Origin: Mannheimia glucosida
GTDB lineage: Bacteria > Pseudomonadota > Gammaproteobacteria > Enterobacterales > Pasteurellaceae
Reading direction: 5' to 3'
Length of the DNA: 64,000 nucleotides
NCBI RefSeq assembly: GCF_046267875.1
Contig: NZ_CP176502.1
Location: 1,612,001-1,676,000 of the forward strand
In this document: positions 34,276-43,314 of the stretch, piece after piece
Layout of the letters: each line of letters starts with the position of its first letter
Position numbering within the stretch: position 1 is the first letter of the stretch
The notes under the pieces: generated by a model
What the model saw: the letters and a program-made list of their open reading frames with translations, nothing else
What the model was told of the DNA's origin: nothing
Database searches by the model: none
Position numbers and translations under genes: made by a program

Positions 34276-34857
34276 TTATAGTTTGCCTAGCTTCTGTTTG
34301 TAATGATAGCGGCAGACAGAGAGATATTTATCATTGCCGCCGATTTGTATTTGTTCACCGTCTTTAATGGCTTCGCCTTTTTCATTTAATCGAACGACAA
34401 AATGGGCTTTTTTGCCACAATCACAGATGGTTTTGAGTTCTTCCAGCTCATCTGCCCAAGCCAACAAATATTTGCTACCTTCAAATAATTCAGCTTGGAA
34501 ATCGGTGCGTAGCCCGTAGCAAAGCACCGGAATTTTGAGTTTATCGACCACATCACTTAATTGATAAACCTGTGTTTTAGTTAAAAACTGAGCCTCATCA
34601 ATCAAGATACAGTGTAACGCTTTGTTTGAGTGTAATGCCTTAATTTCCGCAAATAGATTGGTATCAGCGGTAAATAAATTGGCTTCTTGTGAAATACCGA
34701 TACGAGAGCTGACTTTCCCCACACCGAAACGGTCATCAATAGCGGCGGTGTAAACTAAAGTGTTCATTCCACGTTCTTGGTAATTGTAAGAAGATTGAAG
34801 CAGAGTAGTAGACTTACCTGCATTCATTGAAGAGTAGTAAAAATAGAGTTTTGCCAT
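34276..34857 (-). CDS. tdk: Thymidine kinase
   Basis: A type II TK1-like enzyme phosphorylating thymidine for dTTP salvage. The P-loop YSSMNAGKSTTLLQS, the Walker B-like CILIDEAQFL and the lid with zinc cysteines (ICDCGKKAHFV and CRYHY) are all present. 193 residues is the normal bacterial length. It lies behind zapB on the same strand but after a strong terminator, so it probably has its own promoter. Confidence 0.96.
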   Translation of the reverse strand: MAKLYFYYSSMNAGKSTTLLQSSYNYQERGMNTLVYTAAIDDRFGVGKVSSRIGISQEANLFTADTNLFAEIKALHSNKALHCILIDEAQFLTKTQVYQLSDVVDKLKIPVLCYGLRTDFQAELFEGSKYLLAWADELEELKTICDCGKKAHFVVRLNEKGEAIKDGEQIQIGGNDKYLSVCRYHYKQKLGKL

Positions 34858-34871
34858 AGCTGTAACAAATA

Positions 34872-34897
34872 AAAAACGGCTAAAAATTTAGCCGTTT
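34872..34897 (-). terminator. zapB terminator
   Basis: Stem AAACGGCTAAA/TTTAGCCGTTT with a tiny loop; read leftwards it ends in a T run. It separates zapB from tdk. Confidence 0.85.
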
Positions 34898-34912
34898 GTG
34901 CTGAAAATAGAA

Positions 34913-35131
34913 TTAAACGTTGTCGATTTGACCTAAAAGTGAACGTAAACGATCTTGGAAGTTTTGTTGTTCCACTTTTAATTGTTCATATTCGCTGCGC
35001 AAGGTGTCGTTTTCTTGTTTCGCTGCATCGTTTTTGCCTTTTAATTCTTCAACTTCTAATTGAAGTAATTGAATAGTTTCAACAGCTTGTTTAATTTTTT
35101 CTTCTAATTGGTCTAAAACCGATAATGACAT
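34913..35131 (-). CDS. zapB: Cell division protein ZapB
   Basis: A 72-residue protein that is coiled coil almost from end to end (LDQLEEKIKQAVETIQLLQL, then a Q/E/K-rich heptad pattern). Sequence start MSLSVLDQLEEKI and length fit ZapB, which binds ZapA at the Z-ring and links it to MatP and the terminus. Single gene, followed by a strong terminator; in other gammaproteobacteria it also lies near glpX/glpF genes, as here. Confidence 0.93.
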   Translation of the reverse strand: MSLSVLDQLEEKIKQAVETIQLLQLEVEELKGKNDAAKQENDTLRSEYEQLKVEQQNFQDRLRSLLGQIDNV

Positions 35132-35327
35132 AGTAAATTCCCTCTAAAATAATATAAAAACTTGTAAAGATTATACTCTAAATCTGACTTTATTTTTATA
35201 AAAAAGTTTGGCTATTTGTGAATTTTTATTCAAACGCTGATTTTTTAGTAACGTAGCTTGCAGGTTACTGATAAAATATAATCTCTCTTCTTTTAAAGTT
35301 TTTCTTTCAAGAAACTAAGGAACAAAA

Positions 35328-36347
35328 ATGAAACGAACTCTTTCTTTTGAATTTTCTCGTGTTACGGAAGCAGCGGCTCTAGCAGCTTACTCTTGGCTAG
35401 GCCGTGGGGATAAAAATGCCGCTGATGAAGCTGCGGTGAAAGCAATGCGGTTTATGCTCAACCAAATGGAAATCCGTGGCGAAGTGGTAATTGGTGAGGG
35501 CGAAATTGACGAAGCACCGATGCTTTATATTGGCGAGAAAATCGGTTTATCCCGCCTAGAAGATGAGGAAATCAGTATTGCGGTTGACCCGATTGACGGT
35601 ACTCGTATGACTGCAATGGGGCAGGCAAATGCGTTGTCGGTATTAGCAGCAGGCGGCAAAGAAACCTTTTTAAAAGCCCCTGATATGTATATGGAAAAAT
35701 TAGTGGTGGGGCAGGAATGCAAAGGAATGATTGATTTAAATCTTCCGCTTGAACAAAATCTTCGCCGTGTCGCCTCGAAAAAGGGCAAATTACTTTCCCA
35801 ATTAACTATTGCTATTCTTGCCAAACCTCGCCACGAAAAAATAATTGCCGATGTGCAAAAATTAGGGGTAAGAGTGATTGCGATTCCTGATGGCGATGTT
35901 GCGGCTGCGGTGCAATGCTGTTTGCCAGAGAGCGAATTGGATCTGCTTTATGGTATCGGCGGAGCACCTGAAGGGGTAGTGGCGGGGGCTGCGGTTCGTG
36001 CATTGGGTGGCGATATGCAAGCACGTTTAATTCCTCGCAACCAAGTGAAGGGGAATAGCCCGGAAAATTTAACTGCTACCGAAAAAGAGCTTTCACGCTG
36101 TAATGAAATGAATGTGCCGGTGAATACAGTGTTGAAATTAGAAGATTTGGTGCGTGATGACAATATCGTCTTTGTTGCAACTGGCATTACCTCAGGTGAA
36201 TTGTTAAAAGGGATTAAACGTAGAGGCAATATTGCCAGCACTGAAACCTTACTTATTCGTGGTAAGTCTAGAACCATTCGTAAAATTCAATCCGACCATT
36301 ATGTCGATCGTAAAGATAACGAACTCCTTTCTTTATTGGATTTATAG
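35328..36347 (+). CDS. glpX: Fructose-1,6-bisphosphatase class II
   Basis: 339 residues. The Li-sensitive phosphatase motif VDPIDGTRMTAMG (near residue 86) and VIGEGEIDEAPML hold the metal ligands; GIGGAPEGVVAGAA is the class II signature. It removes the 1-phosphate from fructose 1,6-bisphosphate in gluconeogenesis. Monocistronic here, without the glpFK genes of the E. coli operon. A TATAAT hexamer at 35277-35282 may be its -10. Confidence 0.95.
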   Translation: MKRTLSFEFSRVTEAAALAAYSWLGRGDKNAADEAAVKAMRFMLNQMEIRGEVVIGEGEIDEAPMLYIGEKIGLSRLEDEEISIAVDPIDGTRMTAMGQANALSVLAAGGKETFLKAPDMYMEKLVVGQECKGMIDLNLPLEQNLRRVASKKGKLLSQLTIAILAKPRHEKIIADVQKLGVRVIAIPDGDVAAAVQCCLPESELDLLYGIGGAPEGVVAGAAVRALGGDMQARLIPRNQVKGNSPENLTATEKELSRCNEMNVPVNTVLKLEDLVRDDNIVFVATGITSGELLKGIKRRGNIASTETLLIRGKSRTIRKIQSDHYVDRKDNELLSLLDL

Positions 36348-36360
36348 CTTTTCTCTGATA

Positions 36361-36386
36361 AATCGGGCTTTTAGCCCGATTTTTTG
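36361..36386 (+). terminator. glpX terminator
   Basis: Stem AATCGGGCT/AGCCCGATT with a 3-base loop and a run of T. It lies 13 bases after the glpX stop codon. Confidence 0.9.
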
Positions 36387-36423
36387 TCTTCCCAAAGTAA
36401 TCAAAATCACTACATTGTCACGC

Positions 36424-36747
36424 TTACTCTTGTTTGTGAGTATTAATTGCACATAAATTAAAGCCGAGTGTTTCTGCCACAATACAAATTGTCTGAAATT
36501 TCACTTGGCTTGGGTCTTTAAATAAGCGTTTTAGGGTAGAGCTTGAAATGCCGGTTTGCATTTCAAGGGTGGTTAATTCTATGCCTAATAGTTTCCGCTG
36601 AGCATTAAGCTGCTTGCCAAAATGTGGCAAATCCCCAATTTTGTTTTTTTCAAATAATTTCTGCTCGTCTCGCTCTTGTTTGAGCGCCTGTTTTCGTAAC
36701 TGATTTAGTTGGTTTATCTGATTTTGTATTTCGTTTGATAGTTTCAT
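36424..36747 (-). CDS. XRE-family transcriptional regulator
   Basis: 107 residues: an N-terminal charged helix rich in Q, K and E (1-45) and a C-terminal Cro/C1-type helix-turn-helix (about 52-100: GKQLNAQRKLLGIELTTLEM, QTGISSSTLKRLFKDPSQVK). It resembles antitoxin or phage-type regulators, but no toxin gene is adjacent on either side (glpX and pepP). A set of repeated TTAAATATAACC half-sites lies in its own promoter region, suggesting autoregulation. Target unknown. Confidence 0.8.
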   Translation of the reverse strand: MKLSNEIQNQINQLNQLRKQALKQERDEQKLFEKNKIGDLPHFGKQLNAQRKLLGIELTTLEMQTGISSSTLKRLFKDPSQVKFQTICIVAETLGFNLCAINTHKQE

Positions 36748-36789
36748 TTTATTTTTGAGCTAAAGGTAGATTATTTATGTGTTTATGGG

Positions 36790-36873
36790 TTAAATATAAC
36801 CTGTTTGGATATATAAAGGTTATATTTAATCTTAATCTGTTTTGTTTTTGCAATCAAGATCTCAAATATAATC
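36790..36873. promoter_or_regulatory. Three half-sites of a candidate XRE operator
   Basis: TTAAATATAACC (36790-36801) and its exact inverse GGTTATATTTAA (36818-36829) form a perfect 12-base inverted repeat; a third copy TCAAATATAATC (36862-36873) matches at 10 of 12 bases in the first orientation. All lie between the XRE gene and pepP. Confidence 0.6.
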
Positions 36874-36956
36874 TTTCATCTGTTTTGGTTGGGCTGAATT
36901 TATGCTGCGTTTGTGCTAAAATACGTTGAGTTTCGATATAATAAAAAGGAGAAATA

Positions 36957-38279
36957 ATGGATCTCGCTTATTTGGCTAAAATGCCACAAGAAGAATTTAC
37001 CGCACGCCGTGAGCGTGTGCTTGAGCAAATGCAGGATAATTCTGCGTTATTGGTTTTTACCGAATCGGAAAAACGCCGTAATAGTGACTCTGAATACTTG
37101 TTTAGACCTGATAGTTACTTTTGGTATTTAACCGGTTTGGCAGAACCTAAATCAACCGTATTGCTGGTAAAAAGAGAAGGTAAAACAGAAAGTATTATTT
37201 TTGTGCGTAAAAAAGACCCTTTAATGGAAACCTGGAATGGCAGACGTTTAGGGGTTGAGGAAGCTCCAAAAACGTTACAGCTTAACGCAGCTTTTGATAT
37301 TGATGACATGGAAACTGTTCTTGCAAAAAAATTAGAAAATCTGACCGCTTGTTATTGTGCGTTAGGGCTACAACAGTGGGGCGATAAGATTCTGTTTGCA
37401 ACATTTGAAAAAATGAAAGCCAATCGGCAAAAAGTGCCGACAACCTTGATTGATTGGCAGCCAATGTTGTCGGAAATGCGGTTGATTAAATCAGAGCTTG
37501 AAGTTGCCTTAATTCAGCAGGCGTGTCATATTTCTTCAATGGCACATATTCGAGCGATGAAACAAGCTCGCCCGAATCGTTATGAATGGGAAATTGAGGG
37601 GGAAATTCAACACGAATTTAGCCGTTTTGGAGCAAGGTTTCCGGCATATAATTCAATCGTTGCCAGCGGTGAGAATACCTGTATTCTTCATTACAATGAA
37701 AATGATCAGGTGCTTAAAAACGGCGATTTATTGCTGATTGATGCCGGGGCGGAATTTGCGTATTACGCCGGCGATATTACCCGAACCTTCCCTATCAATG
37801 GCAAATTCTCCGAACCGCAAAAAGAGCTGTACGAATTAACCTTAACTATGCAAAAAGAGGCGATGAAGCTTCTTGTGCCAAACAGCTCGATTAAAGCGGC
37901 AAACGATAAGGCTGTACAGATTCTCACGCAGGGCTTGGTTCGCTTAGGGATTTTAAACGGTGATGTGGAAAGCCTGATTGAGCAAAAAGCCTATCGCCAA
38001 TTTTATATGCACGGATTAGGGCATTGGCTAGGGCTAGATGTTCACGATGTGGGGGATTACGGCACGGAGCGGGATCGTCCTTTGCAGATTGGTATGGTGT
38101 TAACGGTTGAACCCGGTATATATATTCCTACAGAGGCTGATGTACCGGAGCAATATAAAGGCATTGGGATTCGGATTGAAGATAATTTGCTGATTACCGA
38201 ATACGGCAACAAAAACTTAACCAGCGGTTGCCCGAAAGAAATTGCGGATATTGAGCAGTTAATGCAATCGTTAAATTAA
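36957..38279 (+). CDS. pepP: Xaa-Pro aminopeptidase P
   Basis: A 440-residue dimanganese exopeptidase removing the residue before proline. The creatinase-like N-terminal domain occupies the first 170 residues; the pita-bread domain has the metal ligands in LLIDAGAEFAYYAGDITRTF, HGLGHWLGLDVHDVG, TVEPGIYIP and GIGIRIEDNLLIT. Length and order match E. coli PepP (441). In E. coli pepP leads the ubiH operon; here no ubi gene follows. Confidence 0.96.
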   Translation: MDLAYLAKMPQEEFTARRERVLEQMQDNSALLVFTESEKRRNSDSEYLFRPDSYFWYLTGLAEPKSTVLLVKREGKTESIIFVRKKDPLMETWNGRRLGVEEAPKTLQLNAAFDIDDMETVLAKKLENLTACYCALGLQQWGDKILFATFEKMKANRQKVPTTLIDWQPMLSEMRLIKSELEVALIQQACHISSMAHIRAMKQARPNRYEWEIEGEIQHEFSRFGARFPAYNSIVASGENTCILHYNENDQVLKNGDLLLIDAGAEFAYYAGDITRTFPINGKFSEPQKELYELTLTMQKEAMKLLVPNSSIKAANDKAVQILTQGLVRLGILNGDVESLIEQKAYRQFYMHGLGHWLGLDVHDVGDYGTERDRPLQIGMVLTVEPGIYIPTEADVPEQYKGIGIRIEDNLLITEYGNKNLTSGCPKEIADIEQLMQSLN

Positions 38280-38307
38280 TTCGCAAATTTTTGTAAAAAA
38301 ATTATTC

Positions 38308-38380
38308 ACAATCCTTGTAAGGATTGTTCACAGCTTCGCTGCCGTTGGCAAAGCCAACGTTCAAAAAGCTATGCTTTTTG
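38308..38380. repeat. Second hairpin array, between pepP and the DUF1508 gene
   Basis: Hairpins at 38308-38327 (9-base arms, 2-base loop), 38331-38341 (4-3-4), 38343-38359 (7-3-7) and 38362-38380 (8-3-8). All are perfect and tightly packed. The style is the same as at 32946-33050, with different stem sequences. Confidence 0.8.
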
Positions 38381-38471
38381 TGACCATTTGTTTGATATTT
38401 TGGGGAATTTAGCTTAATCTAACCCGACCAAACACAGTGTTTGGGCAATCACAACACGAAGGAGTGTTTAT

Positions 38472-38657
38472 ATGTATTTTGAAATTTACAAAGACGCAAA
38501 AGAAGAATTTCGTTGGCGTTTAAAAGAGGGTAACCACGAAGTTATTGCAACCAGCCAAGCTTATACGACTAAGCAAGGTTGTCAAAAAGGCATTGAAGCA
38601 GTTAAAAAAGTTACACCTGAAACAGAAGTAAAAGATTTAACTAAAGCTGAAGCATAA
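38472..38657 (+). CDS. DUF1508 (YegP-like) small protein
   Basis: 61 residues, one complete DUF1508 unit: YFEIYKDAKEEFRWRLKEGN then EVIATSQAYTTKQGCQKGIE. E. coli YegP carries two such units; this is the single-unit form. The fold is a small beta sheet with a helix; function is unknown. A strong ribosome site (AAGGAG) precedes the ATG and a clean terminator follows, as expected of a well-expressed small gene. Confidence 0.88.
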   Translation: MYFEIYKDAKEEFRWRLKEGNHEVIATSQAYTTKQGCQKGIEAVKKVTPETEVKDLTKAEA

Positions 38658-38662
38658 TCTAT

Positions 38663-38695
38663 AAAGCCCTGATATTATTTCAGGGCTTTGTTATT
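38663..38695 (+). terminator. Terminator of the DUF1508 gene
   Basis: Stem AAAGCCCTGA/TCAGGGCTTT with a 7-base loop and T-rich tail. Confidence 0.88.
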
Positions 38696-38785
38696 TATGC
38701 AAATATGATGCTTAATTATTCAATTTAAGGCTTGCGGATTTTTCTAAAAAAGATAATATGCGTTTATATTATAAAGAGGAAATAT

Positions 38786-40102
38786 ATGCAAAACACAGAA
38801 CTCGCATTAGCTCAATGGTTTAGGCAATCTACACCTTATGTTAATATGCACAGAGGCAAAACCTTTGTGATTATGCTTGACGGCGATGTGATAGAAAGCC
38901 CAAATTTTGTCAATATTATCAATGACATCAGCCTACTGCACAGCCTAAATATCAAATTAGTGATTGTATTTGGAGCAAGACCGCAGATTAATCAATTACT
39001 GGCTCAAAATAATATTGAACCTGAGTATTACCACAATATCCGTGTAACTAATCCGCAATCGCTAGAATATGTAAAACAAGCGGTAGGGAAAGTTCATTAT
39101 GATTTATTTGCCCGTCTTTCCTTGCGTTTACCCCATTCTGAAGTGATTAATGTAGTCAGTGGTAATATGATTTTAGCCCAGCCCATCGGCGTGGTGGATG
39201 GGGTAGATTATGCACTAAGCGGTAAAATCCGTCGTATTAATATTGAGAGCATTAAGCAGCAACTGGCACAAAATTCGATTGTATTACTTGGTCCGATTGC
39301 CCCGTCTGTCACCGGTGAAATGTTTAATCTGCCGTTTGAAGATATTGCCACACAGGTTGCAATTAAACTTCGTGCCGATAAATTAATCGGTTTTTGTGAA
39401 GAGCAGGGGATTTTAGATGAAAACGGCAAGCCAATTCCAGATTATCTTCCGCAAGATGGCGAAACCTTGTTACAGCAGTTAATCGAGCGTGGCGAATATC
39501 ACACCCCGAAAGCTCGGTTTTTGCAGGCGGCGATCACGGTATGCCGAGAGGGAGTGAAACGCTCGCATTTATTAAGCTATAAAGAAGATGGCTCATTGCT
39601 TCAAGAGTTATTCTCTCGTGATGGTATTGGCACGCAGTTCTCAATGGAAAGCTCGGAGCAAGTGCGTATTGCGAACTCCAGCGATATTCCGGGATTATTA
39701 GATTTAATTCGCCCACTCGAACAGCAGGGCATATTGGTAAAACGCTCTCGAGAACAATTAGAAATGGAAATCGCCAACTATACCATTATTGAGCGTGATG
39801 GTGTGGTGATTGCCTGTGCGGCACTTAACCCGTATCCGGAAGAAAAAATGGCGGAAATGGCATGTGTGGCGGTTCACCCTGATTATCGTGATTCCTCAAG
39901 AGGGGATATTCTACTGGAAAATATTCAAAAACGGGCAGTGCAACTGGGAATGGAAAAACTCTTTGTGCTGACTACAAGAACCACACAATGGTTCCAAGAA
40001 CGAGGATTTAGGCTGGCAGATGCCCAAGATTTACCTCGTTATAAACGGGAAAATTACAATTATCAACGTCGTTCTAAAGTATTAATTTTACCGCTTTGGT
40101 AA
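38786..40102 (+). CDS. argA: N-acetylglutamate synthase
   Basis: First step of arginine synthesis. The N-terminal amino-acid-kinase-like domain (about 15-280: FVIMLDGDVIESPNF, VIVFGARPQINQLL) is the arginine-sensing part; the C-terminal GNAT domain (about 295-435: EKMAEMACVAVHPDYRDSSR, GDILLENIQKRA) does the acetyl transfer. 438 residues with the start at 38786 behind AGAGGA; a longer frame upstream has no counterpart in ArgA. No other arg gene is in the window. Confidence 0.95.
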   Translation: MQNTELALAQWFRQSTPYVNMHRGKTFVIMLDGDVIESPNFVNIINDISLLHSLNIKLVIVFGARPQINQLLAQNNIEPEYYHNIRVTNPQSLEYVKQAVGKVHYDLFARLSLRLPHSEVINVVSGNMILAQPIGVVDGVDYALSGKIRRINIESIKQQLAQNSIVLLGPIAPSVTGEMFNLPFEDIATQVAIKLRADKLIGFCEEQGILDENGKPIPDYLPQDGETLLQQLIERGEYHTPKARFLQAAITVCREGVKRSHLLSYKEDGSLLQELFSRDGIGTQFSMESSEQVRIANSSDIPGLLDLIRPLEQQGILVKRSREQLEMEIANYTIIERDGVVIACAALNPYPEEKMAEMACVAVHPDYRDSSRGDILLENIQKRAVQLGMEKLFVLTTRTTQWFQERGFRLADAQDLPRYKRENYNYQRRSKVLILPLW

Positions 40103-40141
40103 AATATTCAATGTTTTTGACCGTTTGTTACCAGGAGAACT

Positions 40142-41029
40142 ATGAAAAAACATCAACCCATCAAAGGGGCTATGGCAATTATTACCGCAGGTGTATTATT
40201 TGCCTGTATCAATACCTTAATTCCCAAATTAACGTCCATTTCACCGATTGATTCGAGCGTGATTGCACTGGTGCAATATTTAGTCGCCTTTATTTTCCTC
40301 GTACCCAGTATGAATAATATCGGTTTCTTCTCTTCATTAAAAACCGAGCATTTTGGGCAACACTGTTTTCGGATTTTTCTATCTGCGATTGGTATTCAAT
40401 GTTGGACAATGGCACTCGCTAACCAATTACCTATTTGGCAGGGCATAGCGTTATTGATGACTTCACCATTGTTTGTGACCATCGGCTCCGGTCTGTTTTT
40501 AAAAGAGAAAGTGGATAAAAAGCGTTGGATTGCAACCGCAATGGGGTTTGTTGGGGCAATGATTATTCTAGAGCCTTGGAGTGACCATTTTGAAATGATT
40601 GCGTTACTGCCGATTGCTGCGGCTTTTTTCTGGGCAGGTTATTCGCTGATGGTGAAAAAACTCTCTCGCTACGATAGCCCGACTACGATGGTTGCTTACC
40701 TGTTTATTTTAATTACGCCTTTTAATTTGTTGATTGCGCTCACAAACCTTAGTCCTAGTGGCTTTAGTTTACCTTCTTGGAGTGATTTCGGCTTTTTAAT
40801 CTTACTTGGTTTCTTTACGGCTTTAGCACAACTGGCGGTAGCCAAAGCCTACAGTGTAGCAGATGCCTCCTACATTCAGCCGTTTGATTTTATTAAATTA
40901 CCGCTGAATGTATTAGCCGGTTGGTTGGTATTTAACTGGGTGCCACCGGGTAAATTATGGCTAGGGGCAGCGATTATTATTGCGGCAACCATTTATATTA
41001 CTCACGCTGAAACTAAACAGAGTAATTAG
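40142..41029 (+). CDS. DMT-superfamily (EamA) transporter
   Basis: 295 residues with ten hydrophobic helices forming two EamA repeats; the second starts near residue 150 (EMIALLPIAAAFFWAGYSLM). Proteins of this type export metabolites such as amino acids or purines. The substrate cannot be assigned. It starts 39 bases after argA, in the same direction, and may be co-transcribed with it; a link to arginine metabolism is only positional. Confidence 0.88.
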   Translation: MKKHQPIKGAMAIITAGVLFACINTLIPKLTSISPIDSSVIALVQYLVAFIFLVPSMNNIGFFSSLKTEHFGQHCFRIFLSAIGIQCWTMALANQLPIWQGIALLMTSPLFVTIGSGLFLKEKVDKKRWIATAMGFVGAMIILEPWSDHFEMIALLPIAAAFFWAGYSLMVKKLSRYDSPTTMVAYLFILITPFNLLIALTNLSPSGFSLPSWSDFGFLILLGFFTALAQLAVAKAYSVADASYIQPFDFIKLPLNVLAGWLVFNWVPPGKLWLGAAIIIAATIYITHAETKQSN

Positions 41030-41051
41030 CAACAAATTCACGTTACATAAA

Positions 41052-41082
41052 AAATCCCTTTATCTTTAAGATAAAGGGATTT
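41052..41082. terminator. Terminator between the DMT gene and ilvH
   Basis: A long perfect stem AAATCCCTTTATCTT/AAGATAAAGGGATTT, A/T-flanked, between converging genes; usable in both directions. Confidence 0.85.
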
Positions 41083-41108
41083 GCAAATTTTAAGCTAAAA
41101 TTGACCGC

Positions 41109-41600
41109 TTACAGAGCGTTCTTATCACCACGAGATAGGCTAATCACGCCGGAGCGAACAATCTCTACAATCGTTGTTTCTTCTTTAACTGCCTCAATAA
41201 ATGCATTGAGTTTCTCGGTAGAACCGGATAATTGAATGGTGTAAAGTTTCGGCGTTAAATCTACAATTTGCCCACGGTAAATATCTACCATACGTTTCAG
41301 TTCATCACGAGATGAACCTGTAGCTCGCACTTTTACCAATAACACTTCACGCTCAACGTGTTCATAAGCACTTAAGTTACTCACTTTAAACACATCAATG
41401 AGTTTGTGTAGTTGCTTTTCGATTTGTTCTAACACCTGTTCTTCGCCTTGCGCGACAATTGTCATACGGGAAAGGCTTGGATCATCAGTAGGGGCAACGG
41501 TCAAGCTTTCAATGTTAAAACCACGTTGTGAGAAAAGGGCAACTACACGAGATAATGCACCTGATTCATTTTCTAATAATACGGCTAATGTTCTACGCAT
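41109..41600 (-). CDS. ilvH: Acetolactate synthase small (regulatory) subunit
   Basis: 163 residues. The N-terminal ACT domain RRTLAVLLENESGALSRVVA, LFSQRGFNIESLTVAPTDDP confers valine sensitivity; the second ACT-like half starts near residue 80. It pairs with IlvI. Its start overlaps the end of ilvI by eight bases, so the two are translationally coupled. Confidence 0.97.
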   Translation of the reverse strand: MRRTLAVLLENESGALSRVVALFSQRGFNIESLTVAPTDDPSLSRMTIVAQGEEQVLEQIEKQLHKLIDVFKVSNLSAYEHVEREVLLVKVRATGSSRDELKRMVDIYRGQIVDLTPKLYTIQLSGSTEKLNAFIEAVKEETTIVEIVRSGVISLSRGDKNAL

Positions 41601-43314
41601 CTGTTCTCTCCGTTTTACTTAACATCATTTCATTCATTGCTCCTCCACGCACTTGCATTGGGTAAACATGTTCCGTTTCATCGACCAATACATCAACAAA
41701 TACAAGTTTATCTTTAATTGAGAATGCCTCAGTTAATTTTGCCTCCAATTCAGAAGGGTGGTCGATTTGAATCCCAACGTGGCCATAAGCCTCTGCCAAT
41801 TTAGCAAAGTTAGGTAGAGAATTCATATACACCTGTGAATGGCGGCCAGAGTAAATAATATCTTGCCACTGTTTCACCATACCTAAGAAACGGTTATTTA
41901 AGCTGACAATCACAATCGGTGTGTCGTATTGCTTTGCGGTGGAAAGTTCCTGGATATTCATTTGGATACTACCATCACCGGTTACACAAACAACAGTGGC
42001 ATCAGGGTGGGCAAATTTTACCCCCATCGCAGCAGGTAAGCCAAAGCCCATTGTGCCTGCACCGCCTGAATTAATCCAACGACGTGGTTTATCAAACCCA
42101 TAATGCAATGCAGCAAACATTTGATGTTGTCCAACATCTGAGGCAACATAGGCTTCCCCATTGGTCAATTTGTGGATCATTCTAATCACTTGTTGTGGCT
42201 TAATCACATCACTGTTTTCTTCAAAGGCTAAGCAATTACGAGCTTTCCAAGCATCAATTTGTTGCCACCAAGCGGTTAAATCTACCTGATTTTTTGCAAG
42301 ATTTTCCTCACCTAATAAAGATAAAAATTCTTCCATTACATTCTTAGCACTGCCTACAATTGGAATATAAGCTTGTACTGTTTTGGAAATTGAGGCTGGA
42401 TCAATATCCACGTGGATCACTTTTGCATTCGGGCAATATTTTGCTAAGTTATTTGTTGTACGATCATCAAAACGTACCCCAATACCTAAAATCAAATCAC
42501 TTTCGTGCATTGCATTATTTGCCTCAAAAGTGCCGTGCATTCCTAACATACCTAAGTATTGCTTATCAGAGGCAGGGTAGGCACCTAGTCCCATTAAGGA
42601 ACAGGTTACAGGTAGATTTAGCTTTTGTGCAAACTCTGTAATTTCTGGGGAACACTCTGCACTAATTACACCACCGCCTACATAAAGTACTGGGCGTTTT
42701 GCCACTAATAGTGCTTTTAATGCTTTTTTAATTTGCCCTTTATGCCCTTGAACCGTTGGGTTATAAGAACGCATTGATACTTCTTGCGGATATTCATAGG
42801 GATATTTATTTAATGGATTGACTACATCTTTAGGAATATCAATAACTACCGGACCTGGTCGACCGGTTGAGGCAATATAGAAAGCTTTCTTAATGATCGA
42901 AGGAATTTCTTCTGTACTTTTTACCAAGAAACTGTGTTTTACAACCGGACGAGAAATACCGATCATATCACTTTCTTGGAATGCATCTGTTCCAATTAAA
43001 CTTGATGGAACTTGACCCGACAGTATTACCAACGGAACAGAGTCGGTATAAGCGGTTAAAATACCAGTGATTGTATTCGTTGCTCCCGGACCTGAAGTCA
43101 CTAGCACACAGCCGACTTTACCTGTTGAACGGGCATAGCCATCAGCCATATGTACAGCACCTTGCTCGTGTCGAACTAAAACGTGATTCAACCCAAGTGT
43201 ATGAATTGCATCATAAATATCGAGTACAGAGCCACCCGGATAGCCGAAAACGTATTCTACGCCTTCATCCTTTAAGGACTGTACAATCATTTCTGCACCA
43301 GAAAGTTTTTTCAT
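41593..43314 (-). CDS. ilvI: Acetolactate synthase III large subunit
   Basis: A thiamine-diphosphate enzyme of branched-chain amino acid synthesis, 573 residues. The catalytic Glu lies in LVRHEQGAVHMADGYAR; the cofactor motif is VTGDGSIQMNIQELSTAKQY ending in NN; the FAD domain is central. MKKLSGAEMIVQSL matches E. coli IlvI, and GGAGG lies five bases before this ATG (43314), so I prefer it to a TTG five codons upstream. The upstream region is long and very A+T-rich, in line with Lrp control of ilvIH. Confidence 0.96.
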   Translation of the reverse strand: MKKLSGAEMIVQSLKDEGVEYVFGYPGGSVLDIYDAIHTLGLNHVLVRHEQGAVHMADGYARSTGKVGCVLVTSGPGATNTITGILTAYTDSVPLVILSGQVPSSLIGTDAFQESDMIGISRPVVKHSFLVKSTEEIPSIIKKAFYIASTGRPGPVVIDIPKDVVNPLNKYPYEYPQEVSMRSYNPTVQGHKGQIKKALKALLVAKRPVLYVGGGVISAECSPEITEFAQKLNLPVTCSLMGLGAYPASDKQYLGMLGMHGTFEANNAMHESDLILGIGVRFDDRTTNNLAKYCPNAKVIHVDIDPASISKTVQAYIPIVGSAKNVMEEFLSLLGEENLAKNQVDLTAWWQQIDAWKARNCLAFEENSDVIKPQQVIRMIHKLTNGEAYVASDVGQHQMFAALHYGFDKPRRWINSGGAGTMGFGLPAAMGVKFAHPDATVVCVTGDGSIQMNIQELSTAKQYDTPIVIVSLNNRFLGMVKQWQDIIYSGRHSQVYMNSLPNFAKLAEAYGHVGIQIDHPSELEAKLTEAFSIKDKLVFVDVLVDETEHVYPMQVRGGAMNEMMLSKTERTDA

